Assembly: GCA_026745465.1 (NCBI GenBank) | Contig: JACYXH010000701.1 | Coordinates: forward strand, 271,363 to 335,362 | DNA: 64,000 nt | Direction of reading: 5' to 3' | Origin: Lota lota | Taxonomy: Eukaryota > Chordata > Actinopteri > Gadiformes > Lotidae | Shown here: one piece after another, positions 1 to 11,130 of the stretch | How the letters are laid out: the number at the start of each line of letters is the position of its first letter | How positions within the stretch are numbered: position 1 is the stretch's first letter | Program-made: the position numbers and the translations under genes | The notes under the pieces: model-generated | What the model saw: the letters and a program-made list of their open reading frames with translations, nothing else | What the model was told of the DNA's origin: nothing | Database searches by the model: none

Positions 1-65
1 TCCCATGCAGGAAACAACATAAGTGGTTTTGGTAGTTTGATTATTTTATTATCAAACAAAAGGTC

Positions 66-1691
66 TTAGTCTGTTTGATTGACAGGTGAGATGATCAGGG
101 GGGCAGAGTTTTTACCTTTATAAACATAGATCCCTGGTCTGAGGAATGGATAGAGAGGCTCACTAAAGGTGCAGCCAGTAGCAGAGTAGATATGAACCCT
201 GGCTTCCACATCATAGAAGGAGACCAGACCCTCATCATAATCAACAAACACCCCCACCTTCTGGAGCTCAGCTCTCAGAGGGAGACGGACATCCGGGTTA
301 TCTCTAAATACCAAACCATTCTTGTTGAATAAAATAGTCCAGTAACCATTCTCAGGGATTGGGTTGATCCCACCGTTTCTGCCGATGGACTCTCTGATCA
401 CTCCTAAACACCATTCAGTCTTGTCTTTAACCTGGACCTCAAAGTAAAATCTTCCTGAGGAGAAGCTCTGCCTCGTGAGAACATTTAGATTCTGTGTAAA
501 TCTCTTAGGGTTGTCTGGGAGTGTCTTCCATACACCTCCATGATGTACTTGTTTCCCATCCTCAGACAGGATGAGCCGGGGATGAGCTGTATCAGGATCC
601 AAAGTCACATCTACGTCATACTGCTGGACCCTCTTCAGTTCAGCAGCATCACACAGCTTCTTCATCTCCATATCCAGTGTATCCTCCAGCTGATCCAGGG
701 ATCTCCTCAAGGTCCCTACGTATGACAGAGGACGGACCTCCACCGTTGTCCAGTCCCTGGTGGGTGGAGGATTCTTCAGGGATCTGAAGGTCTGGAGGAA
801 GTGGAGGTGGTCTTCAGTGTTTGAGAGCTGCTTCACCTCTGAGCTTCTATTGGTCAGATCTTCTATTTCCTGCTCCAGCTCTTTGATGAGGTCTTCAGCC
901 TCTTTCTTTGTGGATTTCAGTTTCTCTTTAACTCTTTGATTGAGATCATCCTGCCACTTTTCAATGTAGCGCATCAGAGCAGTCAAGACCTGCACACCAT
1001 CAGCTATCTCTCTGTCTGCGTCATTCTTGCTCAATTCTACTGTGTCTTTGATCTCCTTAATCTTTAGTTTTCTCTCCTGGATCATCTGTTGAACATCAGT
1101 CTCTATCTTGCCCAGCTGGGCCGTCTTCATTTCATATTCCTCCTTTAGAGGTACAACAGGATGGGACTTGTGGTCTGTCTCTGTGCAGAACTGACACACA
1201 CACACCTGTTCAGTCTGGCAGAAGAGCTCCAGAAGTCGGTCGTGTTTCTTACACATCCTGTCTTCCAGACGGTCCATAGGCTCGACCAGCCGATGTCTCT
1301 TCAGGCCTGCGACTCTCTGATGTGGCTCCAGGTGGGTGTGGCAGTAAGAGGTAAAACACACTAGGCAGGACTTCACAGCCTTCAGCTGGGTCCCAGTACA
1401 GACATCACAGGGAACTTCTGCTGGTTCAACACACGGCTGCTCTGTGACTCGTACAGACCTTCTAAACTGATCAATCATCTCTGAAAAGAGAGTATTGACC
1501 TGTAAATCAGGTCTTGTCTGGAAAAGTTTGTTACAAACAGGACATTTGTACTGGATTTGGCCATCCCAGAACCTTGTAATACAGGTTCTGCAGAAGTTGT
1601 GTCCACATGGTGTGGTGACTGGGCTGTTGAACACATCCAGGCAGATGGGACATGAAAAGTTATCCTCAGACCAGGAAGAATTGGACGCCAT
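66..1691 (-). CDS. TRIM E3 ubiquitin ligase, finTRIM/TRIM25-like (copy 1, intact)
   Basis: A 541-residue open frame with the full tripartite-motif architecture. The RING finger (residues ~14-53, C3HC4 starting CPICLDVF) should recruit an E2 and transfer ubiquitin. It is followed by B-box 1 (~95-138), B-box 2 (~146-184), a long charged coiled coil (~190-290) for dimerisation, and a C-terminal PRY-SPRY/B30.2 domain (~355-541; PRY motif LDPDTAHPRLILSEDGK) for target recognition. The start is chosen because an acceptor-like tttctag lies immediately upstream of the ATG, as in the copies at 6023 and 41482, so a 5' UTR intron is likely. An AATAAA (plus positions 45-50) lies about 16 nt after the stop. 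The family is cytoplasmic and in fish is often interferon-inducible. Nearly collinear with the copy at 39857-41482. The precise ligand and orthology are unknown. Confidence 0.9.
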   Translation of the reverse strand: MASNSSWSEDNFSCPICLDVFNSPVTTPCGHNFCRTCITRFWDGQIQYKCPVCNKLFQTRPDLQVNTLFSEMIDQFRRSVRVTEQPCVEPAEVPCDVCTGTQLKAVKSCLVCFTSYCHTHLEPHQRVAGLKRHRLVEPMDRLEDRMCKKHDRLLELFCQTEQVCVCQFCTETDHKSHPVVPLKEEYEMKTAQLGKIETDVQQMIQERKLKIKEIKDTVELSKNDADREIADGVQVLTALMRYIEKWQDDLNQRVKEKLKSTKKEAEDLIKELEQEIEDLTNRSSEVKQLSNTEDHLHFLQTFRSLKNPPPTRDWTTVEVRPLSYVGTLRRSLDQLEDTLDMEMKKLCDAAELKRVQQYDVDVTLDPDTAHPRLILSEDGKQVHHGGVWKTLPDNPKRFTQNLNVLTRQSFSSGRFYFEVQVKDKTEWCLGVIRESIGRNGGINPIPENGYWTILFNKNGLVFRDNPDVRLPLRAELQKVGVFVDYDEGLVSFYDVEARVHIYSATGCTFSEPLYPFLRPGIYVYKGKNSAPLIISPVNQTD

Positions 1692-2060
1692 TCCTAGAAA
1701 TAAAAATTATGAAAATTAAATTACCGTTTTTAACTATACGTTATATACATGTAATAATGTGTTAAGAATAAGACAAGTTAAGAACAAGACATCTTTCTTC
1801 ACCAGCAACACCGTACACAGGTTTTGAATATATAACTATTATAGACTCTATAATATAGAGAGAATTGAAATGTGATACAAACAAAAAGAAATCAATAAAC
1901 AAGAGAAAAGAAAAGACAGTGGCATAGAGCAACAGGGACGGGGTCTGCATGCAGCTGGGCCTCAAAAAGGCCTGAAGCCTTATCTGAACAGTTCTTCTGG
2001 AGGAAGATCTGCTTTTTGTCCTTTCCTGGTAATCATTCTGGATGAACGATCACCAGGAAG
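1692..2060. repeat. 5' flank shared with TRIM copy 3
   Basis: No gene seen. Most of this stretch matches 41483-42080 upstream of the third TRIM gene in the same relative orientation, including the run around gaacagttcttctg. The right arm of the foldback present at 42091-42117 is missing here. Probably promoter, 5' UTR intron and duplicated flank. Confidence 0.6.
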
Positions 2061-2344
2061 TAAATCTATTTCCTTTGTTCCTCAAATACCGTTTGCAGCG
2101 CCGGGTACGTCGGAGCTCATCGATACTTAGATTAGTTTACACTTATACTACGGTGTGTAATAGTATCATGGGGCCACACCCAGTGGCCCCGGTTAATACC
2201 CGCTTTCGGGACCCATCCCTACTCACGCATGCGTCCTCCTCGTTTAGAACGCCCTTGATGCTTTAAAGCCCAAACTAACTTTCTTAAAGTCCCGTGTTGG
2301 CCTCGCCTGGTCGGGTTCAACCAAAGCGCACAGAGCTCCAAACA

Positions 2345-2735
2345 GCACGCCGAGCACTGAGCACGCGCTGGTGGAACCCGACGAGGCGACACAATAGAGC
2401 ACGTGAAGGTTGGTTTCGCTAAGCATCAACATCACGTGTTCACACGGAGCGCAGGAGACCCGTGTGGGGCTAACGCTACAGTACAACATGGCGCCCTGCG
2501 GAAAGGACGGCAACAATGAGGATTAGAGGTTCAATATGTTGGACCCACCTTGGAATGTTTCTGTCCCGGCTCTCTGCTTTAAAACGTCTTGTTCTTCGTC
2601 GCCGGAGAGGCTAACGCGTCCACGTCGTCTCTTCGTCATGTCGTTCCTTCGTCGGTTGGATTTCCGTAAACTTTCGTTTCCTGAACAAGAGAAGGCTCTT
2701 TATACAGAGCTCCAGTCTCGGGCCCGCCCCCTCGG
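2345..2735. repeat. Segmental duplication block D1 (partner 54733-55135)
   Basis: This GC-rich, CpG-containing block is almost identical by eye to 54733-55135, in the same orientation. It holds two CACGTG E-box hexamers and looks like an old promoter or first-exon region. No convincing protein is encoded. Here block D2 follows after about 30 bp; at the partner site the two blocks are separated by ~1.55 kb. Confidence 0.75.
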
Positions 2736-2766
2736 TACTTCCGGTTCGAGTTTGGAGAAGCGGCAC

Positions 2767-4690
2767 TAGGAGCAGGGCTGCTGTTTCAACTGTGTATTTT
2801 GGAGTCCTCCTTTAGTTAGATTTGTTTCTTTGATCTGAACAGCATCCACATGGCACATTTTTCCCCTTTGTAGTTCGCCTCCTCTATTTGTTTGTGGTTG
2901 GTTATCAAAGTTCCTTGTTAATAAATAACATTGCCAAAAAGACCTGGTTTTATGTTGCCTCCCCTTTCTCTAGCGAGCTGGGATGTAACACATTAGATGT
3001 TGAAGTCATCCCAACACATTTCAATTTTGTTTGGCTTTGTCTCGCTTGCTGTCTATATATTATGTGAATAAATAAGTAGGCCCACTACATTTACAATGGT
3101 TAAAATAGCGAGTACAAAACAGAAATAATAAGCATTAACCAACACTTAACTGTGAAAACAAAATACCCTTTTGAAATTAATGAAATAATCAAACAGTCAC
3201 AGAAATACCAGTTCGGTTTAGAATTTATTGTCGTCTCGCCTTTACACCAAATTACAGAAAAGTATCAACCTTTATGAAAGTATCACAACTATTGAATAAA
3301 AATAGTTACATTTACAATCAATCAGACTAATTTTAAATTTTGTAGAACCAGCTCAGTTAACCCAATTGAAGATCTTAAAAGACACTTCCTCTCATTGTAC
3401 ATCCATAGGTCCAGATGCATGTATTCCAAATGTACATCCAGATAACTGGTCATCATCAACAAACGTTTCATCAAGAATTATAACCTGCATGTAAATCTCA
3501 TACAGTCAGTCGGTCTATGTGTGTGGCTACAACCGACACAGAGACACTGAGGCATCTTCTCTGCATAACCCAACCCCAAGATAGAGGTCCTCCTGGGTGA
3601 AGGTGGCCTGGAAGGTGTGGATGTGTGTCAGTGTGTCTGAGGACCCTCCTACATCTGGGGACACTCTGTAGAAGGACAGAGTGCCAGCAGGCCGGTCCAG
3701 ATACACTCCTACTCTTTTAGAAGGCTCAGGGAGAAGCGGGACTGTTCTAATACCGTTGTGCCAGGCAGTGTAACCACCATCATGACAATAAAGAATCCAA
3801 GAATTGTGATTCCTTCCAAGCCTGCTTTAACCAGCACTTCCTCTTCTTGAGATTCCTCTGTTTGTCACGCCTATCTCAACACGTTGTTTCCTCTCTACCT
3901 CCCAGTAACAGCGGCCAGTCAGAGCCTCTCTACACAACACCTGGGGCCAGTATTCAAATCCCTCTGGGTGATAAGGATACGACTGCTCCTCTCTAAGCAG
4001 TGCCACCTTTCTGTTGTCCTCAGACAGAGAGAGTTGTCTGTGGGCTGTGTTTGGGTCCAGTGTGATTTCAAAGGCATCTGACGGAAAAAAAAAAAGACAT
4101 GATTAGAATAATTACCATTATTATACACACTTTAACTTTTAAAAAGGTTCCAATACAGACATTGTAATACACCTTCAAAGAGACACCTGTACGTACCCAT
4201 AAGTATACATACGTACAATTTCAAATAAGGATTTTTCCCCCTAGTTCTAATAAAGACCATCACCACTAATAGTAGTAGTTTAAATCCAACATGAAACAAA
4301 TGCATCGTTATAATCATTTAATAAATATGTTATGTTATGTCTAATATGATAGTAATAATTAAATTAATAAAGATTATATATCACCACAAATTATAGTAAG
4401 TAATACATTCATAATAATAAATAGGCCTAGTAAGAATGATGATAATAAAACAGTAGTCTAGAATGCAATTTAAAATACACACAATAAAAACATTTTTTAA
4501 AGTTTGTATCATGATTGATTTTGTCCAATCATAACAACCACGCTACTATTTATCATAATTAATAAATAACACTAAGAATACCTATTGTTTTACGGACTTC
4601 ACCTACTGCTGTGTGGATGGACTTTCCATCTAAACAGTTGGTGTGTGTTGTGATGAATCAAACGGATAAGACACTTACACTTCTTTAGAG
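2767..4690. repeat. Segmental duplication block D2 (partner 56687-58570)
   Basis: A ~1.9 kb block repeated in direct orientation at 56687-58570. It carries the 3' flank, the B30.2 exon and part of the preceding intron of an NLR gene. The similarity is high across noncoding sequence, so the duplication is segmental and not a retrocopy. Confidence 0.8.
3527..4077 (-). pseudogene. NLR B30.2 (PRY-SPRY) terminal exon, nonsense-mutated copy
   Basis: Homologous over its full 551 nt to the open exon at 57452-58002 and to the NLR terminal exon at 16658-17211. The acceptor (cag before the codon completing GAT) and the final TAG are kept. A GAA codon of the partner has become TAA at 3827-3829 (minus strand), which cuts the SPRY domain roughly in the middle. 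No NACHT or complete LRR exons lie upstream; instead the intron and a 23-nt remnant of the preceding short exon run into TRIM-derived sequence near 4705. I call it a non-functional duplicate of an NLR tail. Confidence 0.85.
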
Positions 4691-5240
4691 TTGATTTCAG
4701 GACAGGCAGATTCTTCAAATCCATGTTCAGTGTCTCCTCCAGCTGATCAGCTTTGTAAAATCTTCCTGAGGAGAAGCTCTGCCTCGTGAGAACACAAATA
4801 CATTGTGTAAATCTCTTAGGGTTGTCTGGGAGTTTCTTCACTACATCTCCATCATGTACTTGTTTTCCATCCTCAGACAGGATGAGACAGGGATGAGCTG
4901 TATCAGGATCCAGAGTCACATCTACTTCATACTGCTGGACCCTCTTCAGTTCAGCAGCACACAGCTTCTTCATCTACATGTTCAGTGTCTCCTCCAGCTG
5001 ATCCAGGGATCTCCTCAAGGTCCCTACGTATGATGAGGGAAGGAACTCTAGCGTCATCCAGTCCCTGGTGGGTGGAGGATCCTTCAGGGATCTGAAGGTC
5101 TGGAGGAAGTGGAGGTGGTCTTTAGTGTGTGAGAGCTGCTTCACCTCTGAGCGTCTATTGGTCAGATCTTTTATTTCCTGCTCCAGCTCTTTGATGAGGT
5201 CTTCAGCTTCTGTCTCTGTGGATTTCAGTTTTTCTTTAAC
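4680..5240 (-). pseudogene. Chimeric TRIM/NLR relic
   Basis: From 5240 downwards the minus strand encodes TRIM coiled-coil and PRY sequence closely similar to the intact copies, starting near VKEKLKS and continuing through an in-frame stop (~4974-4976) to SSGRFY in the SPRY domain. RING and B-boxes are absent. At SSGRFY the reading jumps to a second short copy of the coiled-coil end (DQLEETLNM) and then, at ~4702-4680, to the last residues (LKSTLKK) and splice donor of the short NLR exon that normally precedes B30.2. This is a rearrangement scar joining pieces of both gene families. No functional product is expected. Confidence 0.75.
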
Positions 5241-5243
5241 ACA

Positions 5244-5668
5244 CCGGTCCACACACAGCACTGCTTGCGCCTCTACTTCCCACTCTGACTGAATCCGCTG
5301 TCTGCTGCTCTCATAGCTCTGCTGCTCGTGTGTGCACTGTGCGCGTGCACGCCGGGCGAGTTCCTGCAGCGAGTGTAGCGGAAGTAAACACATCTTTTAT
5401 TTATTTTCTTGTTGAATATTGCATCGGGGCTGGATAAATAGTATGCGGGGAAACCCCGGAAACCAGGGTCGATCAACGCCAATGAATCCCAGTTACAGTC
5501 GCAAATAACCACTACATCACCACAGTGTCTCTCGGTTTGCACCGGCTCTCTTCTAACTCCACAGAGAAGAGGAGAACACACATCAACGCATTTGAAGAAG
5601 CCTTCACGGTGCGGGAACGCCCCACAGTCAGAGTGGGAAGTTGAACGACGGTGAACTGTGTGTCCGTG
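5244..5668. repeat. ~420-bp dispersed repeat, copy 1
   Basis: Nearly identical in sequence and orientation to 63083-63508; its first ~150 bp also occur at 55235-55390. All copies start next to a CA-rich tract. No recognised coding content. Confidence 0.75.
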
Positions 5669-5670
5669 GG

Positions 5671-5790
5671 GGCGGAGCCAGGACTTAGGGGAGGAGCCAG
5701 GAGTTAGGTTCGGAGCCAGATGTTAGGGGCGGAGCCAGGACTTAGGGGTGGGACCATGAGTTAGGGGCGGAGCCAGGAGTTAGGGGAGGA
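5671..5790 (+). repeat. ~20-bp tandem repeat containing GC boxes
   Basis: About six units of the form ggggcggagccaggagttag. Several contain GGGGCGGAG, a GC-box/Sp1-type sequence. The array lies directly upstream of the ISRE-like site and the 5' UTR exon of TRIM copy 2. Confidence 0.75.
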
Positions 5791-5812
5791 GAGGAGAGGA
5801 CGTGTTGTTCAG

Positions 5813-5822
5813 GAAACGAAAC
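5813..5822 (+). promoter_or_regulatory. ISRE/IRF-like element
   Basis: GAAACGAAAC fits the GAAANNGAAA core bound by IRF/ISGF3. It lies ~110 nt upstream of the 5' UTR splice donor (aag|gtgagt, 5922/5923) of TRIM copy 2 and next to the GC-box array, which suggests an interferon-responsive promoter. Confidence 0.55.
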
Positions 5823-6022
5823 AACGTTCACAGAAACTCGACGTGGAAGCAGTTCCCTCTTTAAGGAGAATAATAAAACACAATTTGGGACAAATAGTCT
5901 GACAGACAGCAACCACAACAAGGTGAGTAAAACAACACAACGTTAGAACTTTTCTTCCCTTTTTGGAATTAGAAAAAGAATGGAATTGCTCAATACATAA
6001 ACCTTGTCGTCTGTGTCTAGGA

Positions 6023-7647
6023 ATGGCCTCTGCTACTTCCTGGTCTGAAGATAACTTTTCATGTTCCATCTGTCTGGATGTGTTCAACAGCCCAGTTTCC
6101 ACACCATGTGGACATAACTTCTGCAGAACCTGTATTACAAAGTTCTGGGATGACCAACTCCTGTACAAATGTCCTGTTTGCAACAAGCTGTTCCAGACAA
6201 GACCTGATGTACAGGTCAATACCTTAATATCAGAGCTGGCCGCTCAATTTAGAAGTTCTGTACGAGTCAAAGAGCAGCCTTGTGTTAAACCAGGAGACGT
6301 TCCCTGTGACGTCTGTAATGGGACCCAGCTGAAGGCTGTGAAGTTCTGCCTAGTGTGTTTTACCTCTTACTGCCAAACCCACCTGGAGCCACATCAGAGA
6401 GTCGCAGGCCTGAAGAAACATCGGCTGGTCGAGCCTATGGACTGTCTGGAAGACAGGATGTGTAAGAAACACGACCGACTTCTGGAGCTCTTCTGCCAGA
6501 CTGAACAGGTGTGTGTGTGTCTGTTCTGCACAGTTTTGGATCACAAGTCCCATCCTGTTGTACCTCTAAAGGAGGAATATGAAGTGAAGAAAGTCCAGCT
6601 GGTGAAGATAGAGACTGAAGTTCAGCAGATGATCCAGAAGAGAAAACTAAAGATTAAGGAGTTTAAAGACACAGTAGAATTGAGCAACAAAGATGCAGAC
6701 AGAGAGATAGCTGATGGTGCGCAGGTCTTCACTGCTCTAAAGCGCTCTATTGAAAAGTGGCAGGATGATCACAATCAAAGAGTTAAAGAGAAACTGAAAT
6801 CCACAGAGAAAGAGGCTGAATACCTCATCAAAGAGCTGGAGCAGTAAATAGGAGATCTGACCAATAGAAGCTCAGAGGTGAAGCAGCTACTACACACTGA
6901 AGACCACCTCCACTTAATCCAGACCTTCAGATCCCTGAAGAATCCTCCACCCACAAGGGACTGGACAACGGTGGAGGTCCGTCCTCCGTCATATGTAGGG
7001 ACCTTGAAGAGATCCCTGGATCAGCTGGAGAAGACACTGAACATGGAGATGAAGAAGCTGCGTGATGCTGAACTGAAGAGGGTCCAGCAGTGTGAAGTAG
7101 ATGTGACTCTGGATCCTGATACAGCTCATCCAAAGCTCATTATGTCTGAGGATGGGAAACAAGTACATGATGGAGGTTTCAGGAAGAAACTCCCAGACAA
7201 CCCTAAGAGATTTACACAGAAGCTAAATGTTCTCACGAGGCAGAGCTTCTCCTCAGGAAGATTTTACTTTGAGGTCCAGGTTAAAGACAAGACTGCATGG
7301 CGTTTAGGAGTGGCCAGAGAGTCCATCAACAGAAAAGATCAGATCATGTTGACCCCTGAGAATGGTTACTGGACTCTTTACTTAGACAAGGATGGGTTAG
7401 TATTTAAAGATAACCCTGCTGTCCGTCTCCCTCTGAGAGCTGAGCTCCACAGAAGGTGGGGGTGTTTGTTGATTATGATGAGGGTCTGGTCAACTTCTAT
7501 GATGTGGAAGCCAGGGTTCATATCTACTCTGCTACTGGCTGCACCTTTAGTGAGCCTCTCTATCCATTCCTCTCCCCATGTCTCTATGATTATGAAGGTA
7601 AAAACTCTGCCCCCCTGATCATCTCACATGTCAATCAAACAGACTAG
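6023..7647 (+). pseudogene. TRIM E3 ligase copy 2, broken by nonsense codon and frameshift
   Basis: A 5' UTR exon appears to end at 5922 (gtgagt donor); an intron of about 98 nt ends in tctgtgtctag at 6020, and the ATG at 6023 follows. RING (CSICLDVF...), both B-boxes and most of the coiled coil are open for 274 codons. Then TAA at 6845-6847 replaces the GAA found in the other two copies. The frame continues with PRY-SPRY similarity from 6848, but a 2-nt insertion near 7448-7451 shifts it; the natural C-terminus and stop lie in another frame (7456-7647). AATAAA is at 7663-7668. A truncated RING-B-box-coiled-coil protein could still be made, which might act as a decoy or dominant-negative; that is inference. 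Inverted relative to copies 1 and 3. Confidence 0.85.
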
Positions 7648-7699
7648 GACCTTTTGTTTGATAATAAAATAATCAAACGACCAAAACCACTAATGTTGT

Positions 7700-8040
7700 T
7701 TCCTGTATGGGAATCTCTACTATGTTGATCTGAGAGAACTGCATTAATGTTGTACTGCTTTCATTTGACAAGAAGGAATTCATTCGGAAAAGAACCCTGA
7801 CTATTGTAAAATATAACCCATGATACATGATTCGATTACATATACTATATTGATCAATATCTGATTACTGCTGAATGTTTTTTACACATTTAACAATATG
7901 AAATTGTAAACATTTGCAGGTGCATGTTAAAAATCTCTAGTTTCTTAAACAAAACGAGTTTATTAGTTTATACTTCTGAAATATGAATGACATCAAATGT
8001 TTGTACACTTTTTTATTTCAATAAAAATGTACAAAAGGTA
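7700..8040. other. 3' flank of TRIM copy 2
   Basis: No gene seen. The sequence is the reverse complement of ~39460-39800 beside TRIM copy 3, so TRIM and flank were duplicated together in inverted orientation. Confidence 0.65.
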
Positions 8041-8044
8041 GAAT

Positions 8045-8425
8045 GGGGTAATTTTCTGTGGAATAGTTACATTCTCTACAATAATTACTCAGTAGAATAG
8101 GTACAATCTCTGCAATATGTATTCAGTAGACTAGGTACATTCTCAGTACAATATGTATTCAGTAGAATAGCTATATTCTCAGTACAATAATTAGTCAGTA
8201 GAATATGTACATTCTCAGTACAATATGTATTCAGTAGAAAAACTACATTCTCAGTACAATATGTATTCAATAGAATAGGTACATTCTCTACAATATGTAT
8301 TCAGTAGAATAGGTACATTCTTTACAATATGTATTCAGTAGAATAGGTACATTCTCAGTACAATATGTATTCAGTAGAATAGGTACATTCTCTACAATAT
8401 GTATTCAGTAGAATAGGTACATTCT
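8045..8425. repeat. 34-37-bp minisatellite (inverted copy at 39205-39445)
   Basis: About ten degenerate units built on cagtagaataggtacattc and tacaatatgtatt. The same unit appears in inverted orientation beside TRIM copy 3 and, as one or two copies, at ~9230-9290 and ~38460-38520. Confidence 0.85.
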
Positions 8426-8985
8426 TCTTCGCTCTCTCCCCCTCCTTCCCTCATTCTCTTCCCCTCTTCTCACTCTCTCCCTGCCTCTCCTTCCATCTCA
8501 GTGTCTCTTCTCTCTCTTCAACTCTTTTCCCCTCCCTTTCCCTCTCTCCCTCCTCTCTCTCCCACCTTCCCTCTTCCCCCCTCCCTCCCTCTCCCTCCCT
8601 CTCCTACAGTGAAGCTGACTGTCATCGATGTCTCTGTGTCAACAGCATTGGGCCTGTGCGTCACTCCGTCCACTGCCGCCACCTAGCGGGCGCCGGCTGC
8701 CACTTCTCCACGTGCTTCTGTTTACACACACTGCCAGCAATCACCAATCTACGCTCCCTATTTCTCCACCGCGCTTCCTAGCAGCCGGCGCCAGTTTGTT
8801 GTTACTCTCCACCCGGTAGTATCTTCGTTCCTGCAATCCTGACTCTCGTGATTTTCTCTCTCCCTCCCCCTCTCTCTCTCCCACCTTCCCTTTCTCTCTC
8901 TCTATCCTCCCCTCTCCCTCTCTCTCCCTCTCTCTCTCCTACAGTGAAGCTGACTGTCATCGATGTCTCTGTGTCAACAGCATTA
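8426..8985. repeat. C/T-rich tracts with a repeated acceptor-like block
   Basis: Long pyrimidine tracts ending in ctcctacag are each followed by the block tgaagctgactgtcatcgat, at 8610 and 8945; the inverted counterpart is at ~38775-38835. The arrangement resembles a polypyrimidine tract plus splice acceptor, but no protein family could be recognised downstream. Between the two blocks lies ~170 bp of GC-rich unique sequence. Confidence 0.55.
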
Positions 8986-9445
8986 GCTCTGTGTCTTCCA
9001 ATCTAAATGTTCAGTTAAAGTTTATATCTCTCTCCATCTCTCTGTCCCCTCTCCTCTTGTTCGTGCTTTTTATACGTTTAATGATATCAAATTGCAAACG
9101 ACTACAGGAAGTCGAAAATATTGACAATGTGAAGTGTTCATTTTGGTAACATAATAAAATGATTTTAAACCTTTTTGATTTCAATTCAAATTTACAAAAG
9201 TAGACTTGGACATATTCATTGGAAAAGGAGCATTCTCTACAATATGTATTTAGTAGAATAGCTACATTCTCAATCTGTATTGTACTGAATAACTCTGAAT
9301 AAAAACCTCTCTCTCTCTCACTGTATATTGTTAGCGTCCTATACTCTCTCTCTCTCTTTTATCTTTCCTTGTCTCTATGTCACACTGTTCTTTATCTCCA
9401 TCTGGATTTCTGTATCACTCTCTCGTCATCTTTGTGTATTTTTCA

Positions 9446-9450
<5 letters not shown>

Positions 9451-9514
<64 letters not shown>
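9451..9514. repeat. (TC)n microsatellite
   Basis: Uninterrupted TC dinucleotides. The flank (9320-9450) resembles 63650-63850 at the other end of the window. Confidence 0.95.
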
Positions 9515-9518
<4 letters not shown>

Positions 9519-9597
9519 GGATGTCTTTGGTCAGACAGAAATGGAGAGAGACACAGAAGACATCAGCAGTCCCACTAGAGATGTGTTTCAAGACATT

Positions 9598-10740
9598 GTG
9601 TCAGCCCGGCTCCAGCGCAGCGGCCCAGACGGCCCAGGGGAGCGCTGGTAGACGGAGCAGACCGCCGCTCTCCTCCAGCTGGCCCCCGGGAGCGCATTAG
9701 CGCTGGCCCCGCTCAGCGCCGTGGGAAACACCTGCAACGGAGGAGGAGGAGGAGGAACGCCAGCAGACACGGGACTCGGGGTGACTTGTTTTAAGGTTTG
9801 TCCGCCAAACGTGTAAACGGGCTGCGTGTGTGTGTCGTGTGTCGCAGAGCGGAGAACGCAGCCTAACGCCACGAACACCCAACAGCCTGGGGGAGAGGAT
9901 GCTCGCGGGTAGAGGACCGTTTCCCTCTTCCCTAGAACCGGAGCCGCCCTGGGGAACGGACGTTGGAGCGCAGCTACCCGGAACGAGAAGCTGGACCAAC
10001 CCCTCGGAGGGGCAGTGACGCTACGCTGACGAGTGGCGTCCGGGCCTGTACTACACCCCCCCCCCCCCCCCCCCCCCCCCACCCACTAATAGGGAAAGAC
10101 CGCCCCATCTTCCACCTGCTCAGGAGCCTTTAGCCGGGCCCCCGGCCCCCCGACCCCAGCTGAGGCCACGCGGCCGACCCGTCCCACCCGCCTGTGGCGA
10201 GTCGTCCGGAGAGGGCGACGGCCCCGGGAGGGACGGTCCCACACCGCCGATGGGAGGGCCCCACCATACGGACTCCACGGGGCCTCCCCCAGACCCCGTG
10301 ACCGCCACGAAACAGTCCGTCCCCACCCGGAGAGGCGGAGGGCTTCCCACTCACAGAGGTCTCTGACTTGGGGTGGGAGGGGGGGGGGGGGTGCAGGACG
10401 ACGCCCTGAAGCACGCCTGGAGCCACGTCCTCGCCCGTGACGACCAGGCCCGGGGAGTCGGTGAGTAACCTACCCCACCCCCATTCCAGCACCAGGGCGG
10501 GCTTGCTTTATCGGGTAGTAGAGGGGGGGCGGGGGGGGGGAGCAGTGACTCAGCAGTTGGTGGTGCCCCCACCCCTACATGAGCAAAGTCCTTTACATGG
10601 CCCATTCCCATGTACTAGGGGCTCACCTAGGCATGGACTAGACCAGGGACACAATCCTAGAGCGGGTTTACTGGCCCGGGGTTAAGAGGGACGTCACTCA
10701 GCACTGTCAGGCGTGTCCGGAGTGCCAGCGCACCGCCCCG
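9598..10740 (+). mobile_element. Decayed Gmr1-like Ty3/gypsy retrotransposon fragment
   Basis: The first ~60 bp (cccggctccagcgcagcgg and following) match the LTR-like end of the element at 20633-20702. The segment 10200-10330 matches the linker of that element before its integrase frame. 10395-10740 is a frame-broken copy of the integrase N-terminal region, including residues like QDDALKHAW and the HHCC zinc finger (QHCQACPEC-like). Poly-C and poly-G runs and several indels destroy the frame. It is non-autonomous and oriented opposite to the NLR-intron copy. Confidence 0.7.
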
Positions 10741-10894
10741 AGATTTGTCAATTCTTTATTGACAACTGTCAAAGGGATCAAACACAATAAAGCCCAAGAG
10801 CTTGTTTCCATTGTGGTCCTTTTGGGTGGAAGTGTATGTTATGTCTGTGTGTTTATGAATAGATTAAATAATACTGTGTATGTGTGTGTGTGAA

Positions 10895-10942
<48 letters not shown>

Positions 10943-11130
10943 CCCATGTGCCTATGTGAGCACGCAAGGGGAGACGGGATGGGACAGCAGAAAACAGTAC
11001 ATGTATGGTACAAAATATCATCCAATTCAATCATTTAAACATGAGCCTATATACAGTGTGCATCATAAAGCCGTAAATGCTATCCTGTATAATTCCTCCC
11101 AAAATTCATCAATTCATCAATCAGCCGAAT
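10741..11130. repeat. (GT)n tract and unassigned sequence
   Basis: GT repeats run at about 10878-10938. The rest shows no recognisable gene. Confidence 0.7.

Noticed and set aside
8085-8430. Regularly spaced repeats suggestive of a CRISPR-like array
   Set aside because: Units are degenerate, spacers are not unique, and the sequence is eukaryotic; it is an ordinary minisatellite duplicated beside TRIM copy 3.
9588-10611. GC-rich Pro/Gly frames on both strands
   Set aside because: They lie in LTR and linker sequence of a decayed Gmr1-like element with poly-C and poly-G runs.
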